64,000 nucleotides of DNA from Methanolinea mesophila (GTDB lineage Archaea > Halobacteriota > Methanomicrobia > Methanomicrobiales > Methanospirillaceae): positions 186,001 through 250,000 of the forward strand of contig NZ_JAGGKR010000002.1 in assembly GCF_017873855.1 (NCBI RefSeq). Direction: 5' to 3'. The translations under genes and the position numbers were made by a program. The notes beneath the pieces were generated by a model. The model was not told the DNA's origin. It saw only the letters and a list, made by a program, of their open reading frames with translations, and searched no databases. Shown here piece by piece: positions 25,657 to 34,773 of the stretch (position 1 is the first letter of the stretch; each line of letters begins with the position of its first letter).

Positions 25657-27147
25657 TCAGGGAATAAGCGCTGCTGCCGTTTCTTCGACACCCGCCTGGT
25701 AATCGGGATGCGTCTCCTGCCTGGCGAGTATCGCGAGGACAAGGATCACGATCCCGACCAGGAACGCGAAGAGGAACGCAAGGTCGAACCCCGCGACGAG
25801 CACCTCGGTCCTCACGTATGCCGGGGAGTCAGTCGTGATCCGGCTGTGGCTGGCGACCGCGATGATCCCGTGAATAAACACCAGGTTGATTATGGCGATA
25901 CCCATCGTCATCGGTGCGAACCGCTCGAGACTGGTCAGGCTGGAGACCATTCCCTGGTACCTCTTTCCGACCGAGTTCATGATCATGTTGGATGCCGGGG
26001 TGAGCATGAGGCCGAGCCCGAAGCCGATGAGGACAAGGCAGAGGACCACGAACCCGGTCGGGGTGCCCATCCTGATCAGGGTCAGCAGGAAGTACCCGGC
26101 GACGACCGCAATTCCGGCCGCGATGCAGAGCGGCCTGCCCCCCGCCCGGTTATAGAGGACCCCGGCGAGGAGCCCGCCGACCATCATCGCCCCCGAGAGG
26201 GAGGTCAGGATAAGCCCGGCGCTCGAGGGGTTGTATCCCTGCACGTATTCGAGGTAGAACGGGAGCAGGTAGCTGATGCCGGCGAAGCTGAAGAACAGCA
26301 GGATTACCATCAGGTTGGTCATCAGGAAATTCCTGCTCCTGAACAGGCGGAGCTCGAGCAGCGGGTCCGGGGACCGGAGTTCGCACCACACGAACCCGCC
26401 GAGGGTGAGCACTGCGAGGATAAGAGTCCCGATTACGGTCGGCGAAGTCCATCCGAGGGTCTGCCCTTCGGAAAGGGCGAAGAGGAGAGAGGCAAGACCG
26501 ACGAAGATAAGGGCCGCTCCCGCCCGATCCAGCCTGGCGGTCCCTTCCCGTCTATCCTGGTGCGGGATTACCTTCGCACCGAGAAGTATCGCAACGATCC
26601 CGACGGGGACGTTGATGAAGAAGATCCAGTTCCAGGAGAGGTACTGGGTGAGCATACCTCCGATGGTCGGCCCTATCGCCGTGCCGAGGGCGGCGAAGGT
26701 CAGCACTACGCCCATCGCCTTGCCTTTCTGTTCCATGGGTATGAATGCGGTAACCATGGCGGGTCCGATGGCGGTGATCATGGCGCCACCCAGCGCCTGG
26801 AACGCCCGCGAACCGATGAGTGCAGGAAAAGATGCGATGAAATCCGGGAGGAACCCGCAGGAGAACGACCCGATGGTGAAGATAAGGAATCCCGAAAGGA
26901 ATACTTTCTTGAACCCGATGTTATCCGAGACCTTGCCGAAGATCAGGACGCACCCGGCCATCACCAGCAGGTAGACGGTCGATACCCAGCTGACGGTGCT
27001 CGTGGAGACGTTGAATGCTTCAGATATCGTAGGCAGTGCGATATTGACGACGGTCCCGTCGAGGGCCGACATGAACGTTGCGAGCGAGATAGAGATGATG
27101 AGGAGCGTGTAGCCCTTTTCTGGTTTTTTCACCCGGCCGGCATCCAT
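25657..27147 (-). CDS. MFS drug exporter, DHA2 (EmrB/QacA) family
   Basis: 496 aa with 14 predicted helices. Motifs SALDGTVVNIALPTI (motif D1 of DHA2), GSRAFQALGGA (motif B-like with Arg) and PTIGGMLTQYLSWNWIFFINVPVG (motif C plus DHA2 signature) are clear. Proton-driven multidrug export. Divergent from marR at 27253 with a 105-bp intergenic region that contains a palindrome (27220-27234), so it is probably repressed by that MarR. Confidence 0.92.
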   Translation of the reverse strand: MDAGRVKKPEKGYTLLIISISLATFMSALDGTVVNIALPTISEAFNVSTSTVSWVSTVYLLVMAGCVLIFGKVSDNIGFKKVFLSGFLIFTIGSFSCGFLPDFIASFPALIGSRAFQALGGAMITAIGPAMVTAFIPMEQKGKAMGVVLTFAALGTAIGPTIGGMLTQYLSWNWIFFINVPVGIVAILLGAKVIPHQDRREGTARLDRAGAALIFVGLASLLFALSEGQTLGWTSPTVIGTLILAVLTLGGFVWCELRSPDPLLELRLFRSRNFLMTNLMVILLFFSFAGISYLLPFYLEYVQGYNPSSAGLILTSLSGAMMVGGLLAGVLYNRAGGRPLCIAAGIAVVAGYFLLTLIRMGTPTGFVVLCLVLIGFGLGLMLTPASNMIMNSVGKRYQGMVSSLTSLERFAPMTMGIAIINLVFIHGIIAVASHSRITTDSPAYVRTEVLVAGFDLAFLFAFLVGIVILVLAILARQETHPDYQAGVEETAAALIP

Positions 27148-27219
27148 ATCTTTTCATATCTGGCGGACCGGGAGATGAGGATGTCGTTTTTGGGTGATGC
27201 ACCACCCGTACCTTTATCA

Positions 27220-27234
27220 TTAGGTAATACCTAA
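27220..27234. promoter_or_regulatory. Putative MarR operator
   Basis: Perfect odd palindrome TTAGGTA-A-TACCTAA in the MFS/marR intergenic region, directly beside TATA-like sequences for both directions (CCTTTATCATT for marR; ATGATAAAGG for the exporter). Position and symmetry are what a MarR dimer site would show. Confidence 0.6.
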
Positions 27235-27252
27235 CTAACTAGAGATCGGAGT

Positions 27253-27672
27253 ATGAGACCACAGGACGAGCAGCTGTTCGAGATATTTGAACGCCTTCTT
27301 CGGGCCAGGAACGAATGCTCCTGCAAAATCTTCTCCGAATGCGGGCTGTCTGATATGACGGTCACCCAGATCTCCTACCTGAAGACGATCGATGAACAAG
27401 GGAGAGTCACCTTCAGCAGGCTCGCAGAGATCACCAGGAACTCGAAACCGACCGTAAGCGAGATGATCAACAAGTTCGTCCGGATGGACTGCGTGTACCG
27501 GGAACCCTCTCCCGACGACGGGCGGGTGCTTTACATCAGCCTGACCGAGAAAGGGCGGAGGATCGCCCAGGCGGAACGGTATGCGCTCCGGATGGTGATC
27601 GAGCAGATGATGGAGTCTCTCGACGAACGGGAGAAGGTACTCCTCGCAAGGCTGCTCGAAAAGGTCGGGTAA
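27253..27672 (+). CDS. MarR family transcriptional regulator
   Basis: 139 aa with a winged helix: recognition region RVTFSRLAEITRNSKPTVSEMINKFVRMDCVYREPSPDDGR and the wing DDGRVLYISLTEKGRRI, as in MarR/SlyA. The extra cysteines near the N-terminus (ECSCKIFSECGLS, three Cys in 10 residues) could sense oxidants or metals. Divergent from an MFS exporter and 55 bp upstream of lon. It probably represses both. Confidence 0.9.
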   Translation: MRPQDEQLFEIFERLLRARNECSCKIFSECGLSDMTVTQISYLKTIDEQGRVTFSRLAEITRNSKPTVSEMINKFVRMDCVYREPSPDDGRVLYISLTEKGRRIAQAERYALRMVIEQMMESLDEREKVLLARLLEKVG

Positions 27673-27693
27673 TTTTTTTCCCGGGCACTTTGG

Positions 27694-27712
27694 TTAGGTA
27701 AATTCGAACTAA
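27694..27712. promoter_or_regulatory. Second putative MarR site, upstream of lon
   Basis: TTAGGTAAATTCGAACTAA repeats the 8-base half-site TTAGGTAA of the palindrome at 27220 and ends in CTAA, an imperfect inverted partner. It lies 16-34 bp before the lon start, over the expected promoter. Confidence 0.45.
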
Positions 27713-27727
27713 ATTCAGAGGCAACAG

Positions 27728-30112
27728 ATGCTATCAGCACACAACGAAACCACACAGGACACCCTGGTCGTACCGCTCTTCGAGATCGTCGTATTTCCGG
27801 AGAGCCGGACGAAATTCCACGTCGACCAGTCCACAGGAGAACTCCTGCTCGCCCGGATGAAGGTTGCCGGGGCAGCGACCGCGGTCGGGCTCGCGGTGAA
27901 GGAGGAGACCTCCCCTTCCGAAGTGACCGCCGCGTCGCTCTACACTATCGGGAGCCTTCTCCACGTCACCCGGGTACAGCCCTCCGACGACGGGTACCTC
28001 GTCTGCGCCCAGGCGGTGCAGCGGGTGAAGGCCGTGTTCATGCATGAAAAAGCCGGGCATCTCTATGCGGAGTTGAAGGCGCTTCCCGATACCCATGACC
28101 TCGGAGAAGAGATGCGGGCACAGATCCTCGGGGATGTCAGGGCGACCGTGCTGGAGATCGGGAAACGGTTCCCGGGGTCCGAGCAGTTCGTCCGGCCGCT
28201 CGAGCGGATGGAGTCCGTCGACCAGATCATGGCGTTCGTGATGCCCTTCCTGCCGGTCGAGGTCGCCGAAAAGCAGGCGCTCCTCGAGACGGTCTCGGTC
28301 CGGCAGCGGTACATCCGGTTCCTGGAGATGCTCGTCACGGCCCGGGAGGATATCAACCTCAGGCTCGAGATGGCGCAGAAGGTCAACGAGCGGGTGAGCA
28401 GGTCGAACCGGGAGGCGATGCTTCGCGAGCAGCTCAGGGTGATCCAGGAAGAGCTCAACGAAGGCGACGGATCCTCCGCAGACGGCGGGTACAGGAAGCG
28501 CGTCGAGGAATCGGATATGCCCGAAGAGGTGCGTAAAAAAGCACTCGCCGAGGTGCGCAAGCTCGAGACCGGGGGGAGCCACAACCACGAGAGCGCCGTT
28601 ATCAGGAACTACCTGGACCTCATGCTCGAACTTCCCTGGGTGACCGGAGAGAAGAAGAGTATCGACATCGACGAGGCCCGACAGGTGCTGGACCGGCACC
28701 ACAACGGCCTGGAAAAGGTCAAGGAACGGATCATCCAGCACCTCGCGGTCATGAAACTCAAGCAGGAGAAGCAGGGCTCAATCCTCCTCTTCGCCGGCCC
28801 GCCCGGAACCGGGAAGACGAGCCTCGGCCGGAGCATCGCGGAGGCGCTGGGCCGGGAGTACGTCCGGATCAGCCTCGGCGGAGTCAGGGACGAGGCCGAG
28901 ATCCGGGGCCACCGGAGGACCTACGTCGGGGCCCTGCCCGGGAGGATTATCCAGGGGATGAAGAAAGCGGGCACGAAGAACCCGGTCTTCATTCTCGACG
29001 AGGTGGACAAACTCGCGGTGTCCTACGCGGGAGACCCGGCGGCGGCGCTCCTCGAGGTACTCGACCCCGAGCAGAACAGCACCTTCTCGGACCACTACCT
29101 GGAAGTCGCCTACGATCTCTCCGACGTGTTGTTCATCGCCACGGCGAACACGCTCGCCACGATCCCCGCACCGCTCCTCGACCGGATGGAGCTGATCGAG
29201 ATCTCGGGCTACACCAAGAACGAGAAGTTCGCCATCGCGAAGGACCACCTCCTGCCCGAGACGCTCAAGGAGCACGGCCTTGAGCCTGGTCAGCTGGTGA
29301 TAGAGGACGAGGCACTGAAGGTAATCATCGACAGCTACACCCGTGAGGCAGGGGTCAGGTGGCTCAAGAAGCAGCTCGCCAAGACCGCCCGGTACCTCTC
29401 CGAGAAGATCGTCTCCGGTAAGGCGGAGCTCCCGTTCGTGGTGACGGTGGAAATGCTGCCCGAAATCCTCGGAAAAGAGCCTGTCCGGAAGGAGATGGCG
29501 CGAAAGGAACCAGTGCCGGGGGTCGTGACCGGTCTCGCCTGGACCCCGGTCGGCGGGGAGATCCTCTTCATCGAGGGTACGTTCATGCCAGGCACCGGGA
29601 AGCTCACCCTCACCGGGCAGCTCGGGGACGTGATGAAGGAGTCGGCGACGATATCGCTCTCCCTCCTCCGGTCCCGGCTCGCCAACACCGAGAACGGGTT
29701 CGACTTCATCAAGAGCGACATCCACATCCACGTCCCTTCGGGAGCGACCCCGAAGGACGGGCCCTCCGCGGGAGTGACCCTCTTCTCGGCGCTGGCCTCG
29801 CTGATCACCGGGAAGACCGTCGACCCGCTCCTTGCCATGACCGGAGAGATCACCCTCTCCGGAGCGGTGCTCCCGGTAGGCGGGATCAAGGAGAAGGTCC
29901 TCGCCGCCCACCGGGCGGGGATCAGGAAGGTCATCCTGCCGAAGGAGAACGAGCGCGACCTGCAGGACGTCCCCGAAGATGTCCGCGAGGAACTCATGTT
30001 CGTCACGGTGGAGAACGTCGACGAGGTCCTCCGGGAGGCGCTCGGGATCGAGCTTCCCCGGACCGTGTTCCTGCACAAAGGGAACAGCGTGATCCCCGTG
30101 CAGAACTGCTGA
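27728..30112 (+). CDS. lon: ATP-dependent protease La, bacterial LonA type
   Basis: 794 aa, the usual LonA length. N-terminal LAN substrate domain (VPLFEIVVFPESRTKF), coiled region, AAA+ module with Walker A GPPGTGKT (357-364), Walker B VFILDEVDK and the LGGVRDEAEIRGHRRTYVG pore/sensor region, then the protease domain with catalytic S680 (KDGPSAG) and K723 (GGIKEK). It lacks the membrane helices of the usual archaeal LonB, so it is a soluble enzyme, probably acquired from bacteria. It degrades damaged proteins. A MarR-type half-site lies upstream, which suggests induction together with the MFS exporter. Confidence 0.95.
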   Translation: MLSAHNETTQDTLVVPLFEIVVFPESRTKFHVDQSTGELLLARMKVAGAATAVGLAVKEETSPSEVTAASLYTIGSLLHVTRVQPSDDGYLVCAQAVQRVKAVFMHEKAGHLYAELKALPDTHDLGEEMRAQILGDVRATVLEIGKRFPGSEQFVRPLERMESVDQIMAFVMPFLPVEVAEKQALLETVSVRQRYIRFLEMLVTAREDINLRLEMAQKVNERVSRSNREAMLREQLRVIQEELNEGDGSSADGGYRKRVEESDMPEEVRKKALAEVRKLETGGSHNHESAVIRNYLDLMLELPWVTGEKKSIDIDEARQVLDRHHNGLEKVKERIIQHLAVMKLKQEKQGSILLFAGPPGTGKTSLGRSIAEALGREYVRISLGGVRDEAEIRGHRRTYVGALPGRIIQGMKKAGTKNPVFILDEVDKLAVSYAGDPAAALLEVLDPEQNSTFSDHYLEVAYDLSDVLFIATANTLATIPAPLLDRMELIEISGYTKNEKFAIAKDHLLPETLKEHGLEPGQLVIEDEALKVIIDSYTREAGVRWLKKQLAKTARYLSEKIVSGKAELPFVVTVEMLPEILGKEPVRKEMARKEPVPGVVTGLAWTPVGGEILFIEGTFMPGTGKLTLTGQLGDVMKESATISLSLLRSRLANTENGFDFIKSDIHIHVPSGATPKDGPSAGVTLFSALASLITGKTVDPLLAMTGEITLSGAVLPVGGIKEKVLAAHRAGIRKVILPKENERDLQDVPEDVREELMFVTVENVDEVLREALGIELPRTVFLHKGNSVIPVQNC

Positions 30113-30140
30113 AGTTCACCTGCAACAAAAAGACCCGGGA

Positions 30141-30201
30141 CTGCCGGGGTACACCCCTTTTCCCGGCAGAAAATGCCAGTATATCTGGCACAAATTTTTT
30201 T
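30141..30201 (+). terminator. Terminator of lon
   Basis: Two inverted repeats follow lon: CTGCCGGG (30141-30148) with CCCGGCAG (30162-30169), then TGCCAG (30174-30179) with CTGGCA (30185-30190) followed by a run of seven T (30195-30201). The second resembles a classic intrinsic terminator. The remainder, up to 30455, shows no gene that I trust. Confidence 0.6.
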
Positions 30202-30455
30202 ATGGATTTAATAGGCGACAGGAGGAATGAGAACAGATATGGGGCACCCTTTCGGTATGCGCCAGCGTCCGGCAGATCCATGTGCTAACCGCGTGAGGAA
30301 GCCCGGTCAGCTACACCATACTTCTCCGGGGAATTCCCTTTTCGCCAATGGCAATTTCCCGGAATGAGTGGATGCCGGTCTTCGTCGTAACGAAGAGAGG
30401 GGGCTGGTGGAGGTCAGGTGATACAAACCTCGAGAAAAATAAGATATCTCCTGAA

Positions 30456-31181
30456 TCAGCCGATAAGGTAGGTCACGGTGACCGTCGCCGTCACGGTAAC
30501 GTCTCCGGCTTCGATCGGTGTCGACGACCCACCGGCCGATTTCTCGCTCACCGCATAGTTCTGGTATATCACGGGGGAGTACCCTCCGCCGATATCGACG
30601 GACTTCACCGAGGAGATGCTGACCCCCAGCGCGGACGCGACCGTCCGGGCATCGGCTGCCGCCCTGTCCGTGGCTTCTTTCAGCGCCTCTGTCCGCAGCA
30701 CCTGGTTCTGTTCGTCGGAGAGGAAGAACCGGATGGAATTCGCCTGGTTGATCCCGTTCGCGATCCCGATATCGATCACCTCTCCCGTCCGGCTCACATC
30801 GTGGAGCGTGACGGTCAGGGTGTTGGTCACGCGGTATGCCGTGATCTTCTGCCCGTAGAGGAGCTTGGAGTCATCGTATACCGGGTAGATGTTATATCCG
30901 GTTGTCTTGAGTGCGTCCTTCGGGATACCGGCTGCAATAAGGGCATCCATTACCGTCGACATCCGTGCGGCATTCGCGGCCTGGGCCACCCGCACGTCGG
31001 GGTTCTCTGTCTCGACGGCGAGCGAGATCTGGGCCCGGTCGGGGGTCCCCATTACGGAGCCGGTTCCGGAAGCGGTGATGGTATGCTCGATGCTGGTATC
31101 GGCCGCCGATACGGCCCCGGTCGCCGCGAGGACGACGAGGAGCACCGCGGCAGCGATGAGAATCGATAATCTGGCGTTCAT
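30456..31181 (-). CDS. SIMPL domain (DUF541) secreted protein
   Basis: 241 aa. Signal peptide to about residue 26 (VSAAD). The mature part has the SIMPL layout: ITASGTGSVMGTPDRAQISLAVE at the start, LKTTGYNIYPVYD in the middle and ALKEATDRAAADARTVASALG near the end. SIMPL proteins form large extracytoplasmic oligomers of unclear function. It is probably exported and remains outside the membrane. Stand-alone. Confidence 0.88.
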   Translation of the reverse strand: MNARLSILIAAAVLLVVLAATGAVSAADTSIEHTITASGTGSVMGTPDRAQISLAVETENPDVRVAQAANAARMSTVMDALIAAGIPKDALKTTGYNIYPVYDDSKLLYGQKITAYRVTNTLTVTLHDVSRTGEVIDIGIANGINQANSIRFFLSDEQNQVLRTEALKEATDRAAADARTVASALGVSISSVKSVDIGGGYSPVIYQNYAVSEKSAGGSSTPIEAGDVTVTATVTVTYLIG

Positions 31182-31341
31182 GTTCGTTCAGGACAAGATT
31201 TCACTTCAGCCCGGTTTAAGGTTGCCTTGACTGCGAACGGATTGGCAGTCATCATAAGGCTGCCGGGAACCCGGAATACACGTGCGGTTATTCATGATAG
31301 CGGCGGGAACAACCCGGCCTGCATCTTCAAAAAAAGTTGTT

Positions 31342-31767
31342 TCAACCAGTGACTCGCTCTGCCTGGTCCCTGATCCCGGAATTCATCGTTTCAAATTCCT
31401 GCTTCGTGGCTTTAATTGTCCCGGAAAGGAAGGGGAGAAGAAGCCCGGTGAATCTCTCGCTCTGGACGAGCAGCGTTTTTCCCTCTGAATCCTCCCTGAT
31501 TTCGAAACTATGCTCGCCGTCAAAAAGCCCGGGGATCCAGAGATACCCTTTCCACCGGATTTCCCGGAATGGAACGACCGCAAGGAGCGTTACCGTGAGG
31601 GTAGCACCTCTGCCACCGGCACTCATGGGTACACGCATACTCACCCCTGTCCTCCGGTCATGTATGGCGTCCCGGATCTCGACGGGAATGGCCGGGGAGG
31701 CCACAACTGCCTTCCAGACATGTTCCGGGGATGCGATGACCTGTAGTTCAGTATATATGGTCCGCAT
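31342..31767 (-). CDS. SRPBCC family protein
   Basis: 141 aa of the START/Bet v1-like fold: ASPEHVWKAVVASPAIP near the start, TLLAVVPFREIRWKGYL in the middle strands and a C-terminal helix FLSGTIKATKQEFETMN. Resembles the polyketide cyclase/dehydrase-like SRPBCC group that binds hydrophobic ligands. No partner genes. Confidence 0.78.
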   Translation of the reverse strand: MRTIYTELQVIASPEHVWKAVVASPAIPVEIRDAIHDRRTGVSMRVPMSAGGRGATLTVTLLAVVPFREIRWKGYLWIPGLFDGEHSFEIREDSEGKTLLVQSERFTGLLLPFLSGTIKATKQEFETMNSGIRDQAERVTG

Positions 31768-32081
31768 GGATGGATCATACGTCAGAAGGGTTTCCGCAGG
31801 GATAAATCGTGTCCCCGCTGCCCCATGAACATTCCCGGGTCATCAACCGGCGCCCGTGTCAGTATCCCGCACTGGATTGCACCCCGGACCTCCACTTCGC
31901 CAGGCTCTCTGCGGAACCGAGTATCGCTCGGGATGAACCGCGTACCCGTGGTCGGTGAAGTGCCGTGCAATCTGTCATCCCGGAAAATAAAAGAGGATTT
32001 TGGACCCTCGCCATCCTGGGCTCCTGGTAAAAAAACTCTTTTAAAGAGGACTCGGGAGGATCGCTCCCCGAGACCTCTCAT
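31768..32081. other. Intergenic region, 314 bp
   Basis: No convincing gene; both strands have short open frames with Arg/Pro/Ser-rich, unpatterned translations. Its right end carries the terminator of the membrane protein gene at 32082. Confidence 0.5.
32029..32048 (-). terminator. Terminator of the ECF-S-like gene
   Basis: On the minus strand, CTCTT-TAA-AAGAG (positions 32048-32036) is followed by seven T (32035-32029), an intrinsic terminator shape 35 bp after the stop at 32082. Confidence 0.55.
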
Positions 32082-32669
32082 TTACCGGGGAATGACGTGA
32101 TTCTTCGTCCATTCCCTGCCGTATACGAATCCTTTTCTTATCGCGGGTCCGAGCGCCAGCCCGAAGATTACCGCACCGGCGGTCATCGTCCAGAAGATAT
32201 TGTTCCCGAAGTAACTGACGAACTTGCTCACGAATGGCCGGCCGAAGAAGAGTGTCCCTGCGGTGGCGAGGAGTGCCATGCAGATAAGGGTGGCCACGAA
32301 GGCGACGATCCAGTACATCCCGAGGGCATACGGGCTCATCCGTATCGTGCGACGTTGCATCAGCCGGTGCCAGAGGAGGTAAGAGAGGTACGGATAGATG
32401 AAGTTGATGAGAAAGCCGAAGATAGAGAGCGGGGACCAGGAACCGAAGAGATCCCCGGCGACGTTCCCGATCCCGATGCCCCACGCGGCCGCAGGACCCC
32501 AGAGAATTCCGAAGACCACCGGGAGTGCCGCTGCCGGCCGGATGGAGATCCCCGCGACGACCAGGGACGCCTGGTTGAACGGGATCAGGAGCATCGCGTA
32601 AAGGACGGCAGTCACTGCAATGAATGCAATTCCCCTCCGGTCGGTCCAGACCCCGGCGAGCTCGTGCAT
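32082..32669 (-). CDS. Membrane protein resembling ECF transporter S component (QueT-like)
   Basis: 195 aa from ATG 32669; the open frame extends to 32870 but that part is not family-like. Six hydrophobic segments. The segment ISIRPAAALPVVFGILWGPAAAWGIGIGNVAGDL resembles the conserved region of small-molecule ECF substrate-binding (S) subunits, in which R-P-A/G and G-N-x-x-G-D are common. No ECF ATPase is adjacent. The substrate, such as a vitamin or queuosine precursor, cannot be assigned. Confidence 0.6.
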   Translation of the reverse strand: MHELAGVWTDRRGIAFIAVTAVLYAMLLIPFNQASLVVAGISIRPAAALPVVFGILWGPAAAWGIGIGNVAGDLFGSWSPLSIFGFLINFIYPYLSYLLWHRLMQRRTIRMSPYALGMYWIVAFVATLICMALLATAGTLFFGRPFVSKFVSYFGNNIFWTMTAGAVIFGLALGPAIRKGFVYGREWTKNHVIPR

Positions 32670-32961
32670 GCAATCCTGTCTTGGTGCGTGAGTAAAAAAA
32701 CATCCGGGTTTGAAACGACTGTTCCCCATCACCTTCCAGGGACCGGACAATAATTTCGGCACGTTCCACCGTCCGAGAACACTATCACGGACTCTTTCGG
32801 GAGATACGCCAGGCCCTTTCACTTCACGGCAGGAGATGTTCATAAAACGGGTAGTACGGGACGAGACCACAAACGTCTAAAAGGTGGTCAGAAGAAAAAT
32901 AATGGAGGACAGCCTTCATCCTCGCGGGCGATCCATCGGGTTTCCGGCACTATGCCCCGAT

Positions 32962-33465
32962 TTATATTCCCAGCTTCCCGGGCAGTTCCTTTGCCCAGGT
33001 CGCGATCGCGTCCCAGTCACGGAAGTCGCCGACCGGAGCCTGTGCCTTTCCGATCATCCACCTCTGCATGAAGGAAAGTTTCTCCGGGTCGACTTTTCCG
33101 GCAAAGATGGTCTCTGCCGCCGGCTTCAACGGGTCCAGGGCGCGATGGAAGATCTCCGTCGCCTTCTCCATCGATGCGGGATTCTTATCCACCGGGGACA
33201 TTCCCACGGTAAATGCGGCGACCGGTATCTTCTCCAGGTCATCGAGGTGTTTCCTGATGAATTTCGCCATATCTCCCACGACTTTTCCCATGTAGAGCGG
33301 AGCCCCCATGACGACCGCATTGTATCCTTCCACGGAGGAGACGGCCTTCATTTCTGCTATATCGATACTGTATCCGGCCGATTTCAGTTCTTTTCCAATA
33401 GCCTCTGCGATCTCGGCGGTCGAACCTTTCGGCGACACATATGCGACAAGTATCCGGGCGGACAT
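32962..33465 (-). CDS. Flavodoxin domain protein (paralogue A)
   Basis: 167 aa. RILVAYVSPKGSTAEIAEAIG is the FMN phosphate loop (S-P-K-G-S-T), followed by NAVVMGAPLYMGKVVGDMAKFI and DFRDWDAIATWAKELPGKLG near the end. This form is close to HemG-like protoporphyrinogen oxidase flavodoxins and archaeal homologues. A similar gene lies at 51611. It may transfer electrons in the cytosol; the exact partner is unknown. Confidence 0.82.
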   Translation of the reverse strand: MSARILVAYVSPKGSTAEIAEAIGKELKSAGYSIDIAEMKAVSSVEGYNAVVMGAPLYMGKVVGDMAKFIRKHLDDLEKIPVAAFTVGMSPVDKNPASMEKATEIFHRALDPLKPAAETIFAGKVDPEKLSFMQRWMIGKAQAPVGDFRDWDAIATWAKELPGKLGI

Positions 33466-33579
33466 GCGTGAACCTCAGCCGCTAATTGAAACGGAACAGA
33501 AATAAATGATTGTGCGGTGAGGTCTCCCGCAGGTTCCGTCGTCCCGAGACCTGGCCGGTTTCCCCAACGATGAGAAACG

Positions 33580-34026
33580 TCAACCGCTCAGTTTCTGCGA
33601 CTGGAACCAGAGGCCACTCAGCCGGTGGGACTCATCGTCCTTCCGAAAGACCAGCCGGACATTCACTCCGTCCTCGCGCTCGAACTTCGCCGGATAGTTC
33701 ACCGCGATGTACCCGCCACTCTCGGTAACAACCGGACTTCCCCTGGACACGTAGAGCCCGATCCTGGATACGACGAAATCGCGGTTCTGCTTAAATGCCG
33801 CCTCATCCAGGGCTGCTTTCATTTCCGGACCGAAATCAGCGGAGTACTTCGTATAATTGTCTTCGTTGAACCCCTGCAGCAGGCCGTCTGCAACAGGGTC
33901 CGCATACACAAGCACGGAGGCCCGTTCCTCATCGGGCACCACGGTGTCCCGGGTCGTACAGCCACAGACGCAAACCCCGGCAATGACCGCCAGCATCGCG
34001 ATGACCTGTATCGGAGTAAGTTTCAT
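33580..34026 (-). CDS. DUF3887-like lipoprotein
   Basis: 148 aa from ATG 34026. Signal sequence with CGC lipobox region (C21/C23), then a soluble domain with DGLLQGFNEDNYTKYSADF and FGPEMKAALDEAAF, the usual DUF3887 pattern. It probably sits on the outer face of the membrane. The frame runs upstream to 34290 but the extension lacks a signal sequence. Confidence 0.75.
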   Translation of the reverse strand: MKLTPIQVIAMLAVIAGVCVCGCTTRDTVVPDEERASVLVYADPVADGLLQGFNEDNYTKYSADFGPEMKAALDEAAFKQNRDFVVSRIGLYVSRGSPVVTESGGYIAVNYPAKFEREDGVNVRLVFRKDDESHRLSGLWFQSQKLSG

Positions 34027-34262
34027 CGTGATTATTTTAAACCGGCGGATGATGAATATGAGGTCGCGTGAACGGGCAGGAGACACCCCGGGATCACGGG
34101 CCGGAAAAGGACGTTGGTATTCCCCGGATAAACTGACAATGCCTGTGATCCCTGTTTCCAATCTCATTTTGGGGAATGAACGGAGCGGAATCCGTTCGCC
34201 CGCCGACCCGGGGCGATGGCCACCGCGGTCACGGAGGTTTCCTAAATCTATCTCCGGGATCT

Positions 34263-34511
34263 TCAAAACACTGCGTAGATCCACATGCACAGCATTACGA
34301 GTGCCCAGACCGCGACGATCACTACGAACACCCTTGCCCAGAACCTACTGGTCACTACGCCCGTCGGGTCCGGGTCCCTGGGGTGGACCCGGACATCGAC
34401 ATAGTCCCGCATAAATGGCCGGCCGCACTCGGGGCAGAGCGGATGGAACGCCGGGCTCTTATTTCCGCAGTGAGGACACCTGAAACACCCGTCCGGTTTT
34501 GCTGAATCCAT
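34263..34511 (-). CDS. Zinc-ribbon membrane protein
   Basis: 82 aa from ATG 34511 (alternative ATG 34541, which has GAAGGG nine bases upstream). C-x2-C (FRCPHCGN) and C-x2-C (HPLCPECGR) form a zinc ribbon; a transmembrane helix closes the protein (about residues 58-80). Small zinc-ribbon/TM proteins are common in archaea and their role is generally unknown. Confidence 0.72.
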   Translation of the reverse strand: MDSAKPDGCFRCPHCGNKSPAFHPLCPECGRPFMRDYVDVRVHPRDPDPTGVVTSRFWARVFVVIVAVWALVMLCMWIYAVF

Positions 34512-34773
34512 TCCTGTGCGATTTATGTAAAAAGGCGGCATAAGTGTTTCCCTTCGTGAACCCCCTTGTCCGGGGACCTCCGGAGCCCGCCATAGTGCGC
34601 TCTTCCCTCCCAACATATTATCCGATTTGGTGATTCCGGGATTGTACGGATCTCGTCGAAAAGTAAAATAAAGGGGTTTTCCCCCGGAAGAAATTTCAGT
34701 CGAGGGAGAGGCCATCCTTCCCGAAAGAAAAGTTTAATCCTGCATAGCTCATGCTGTTATCAGAGGTGAGAGA

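Noticed and set aside
30227-30367. Plus-strand 46-codon frame after lon with AGGAGG upstream
   Set aside because: AGGAGG is one base from the first ATG and 13 from the next; the translation has no pattern.
31782-32081. Minus-strand 99-codon frame between the SRPBCC and ECF-S-like genes
   Set aside because: Composition is unpatterned and it runs through the terminator of the upstream gene.
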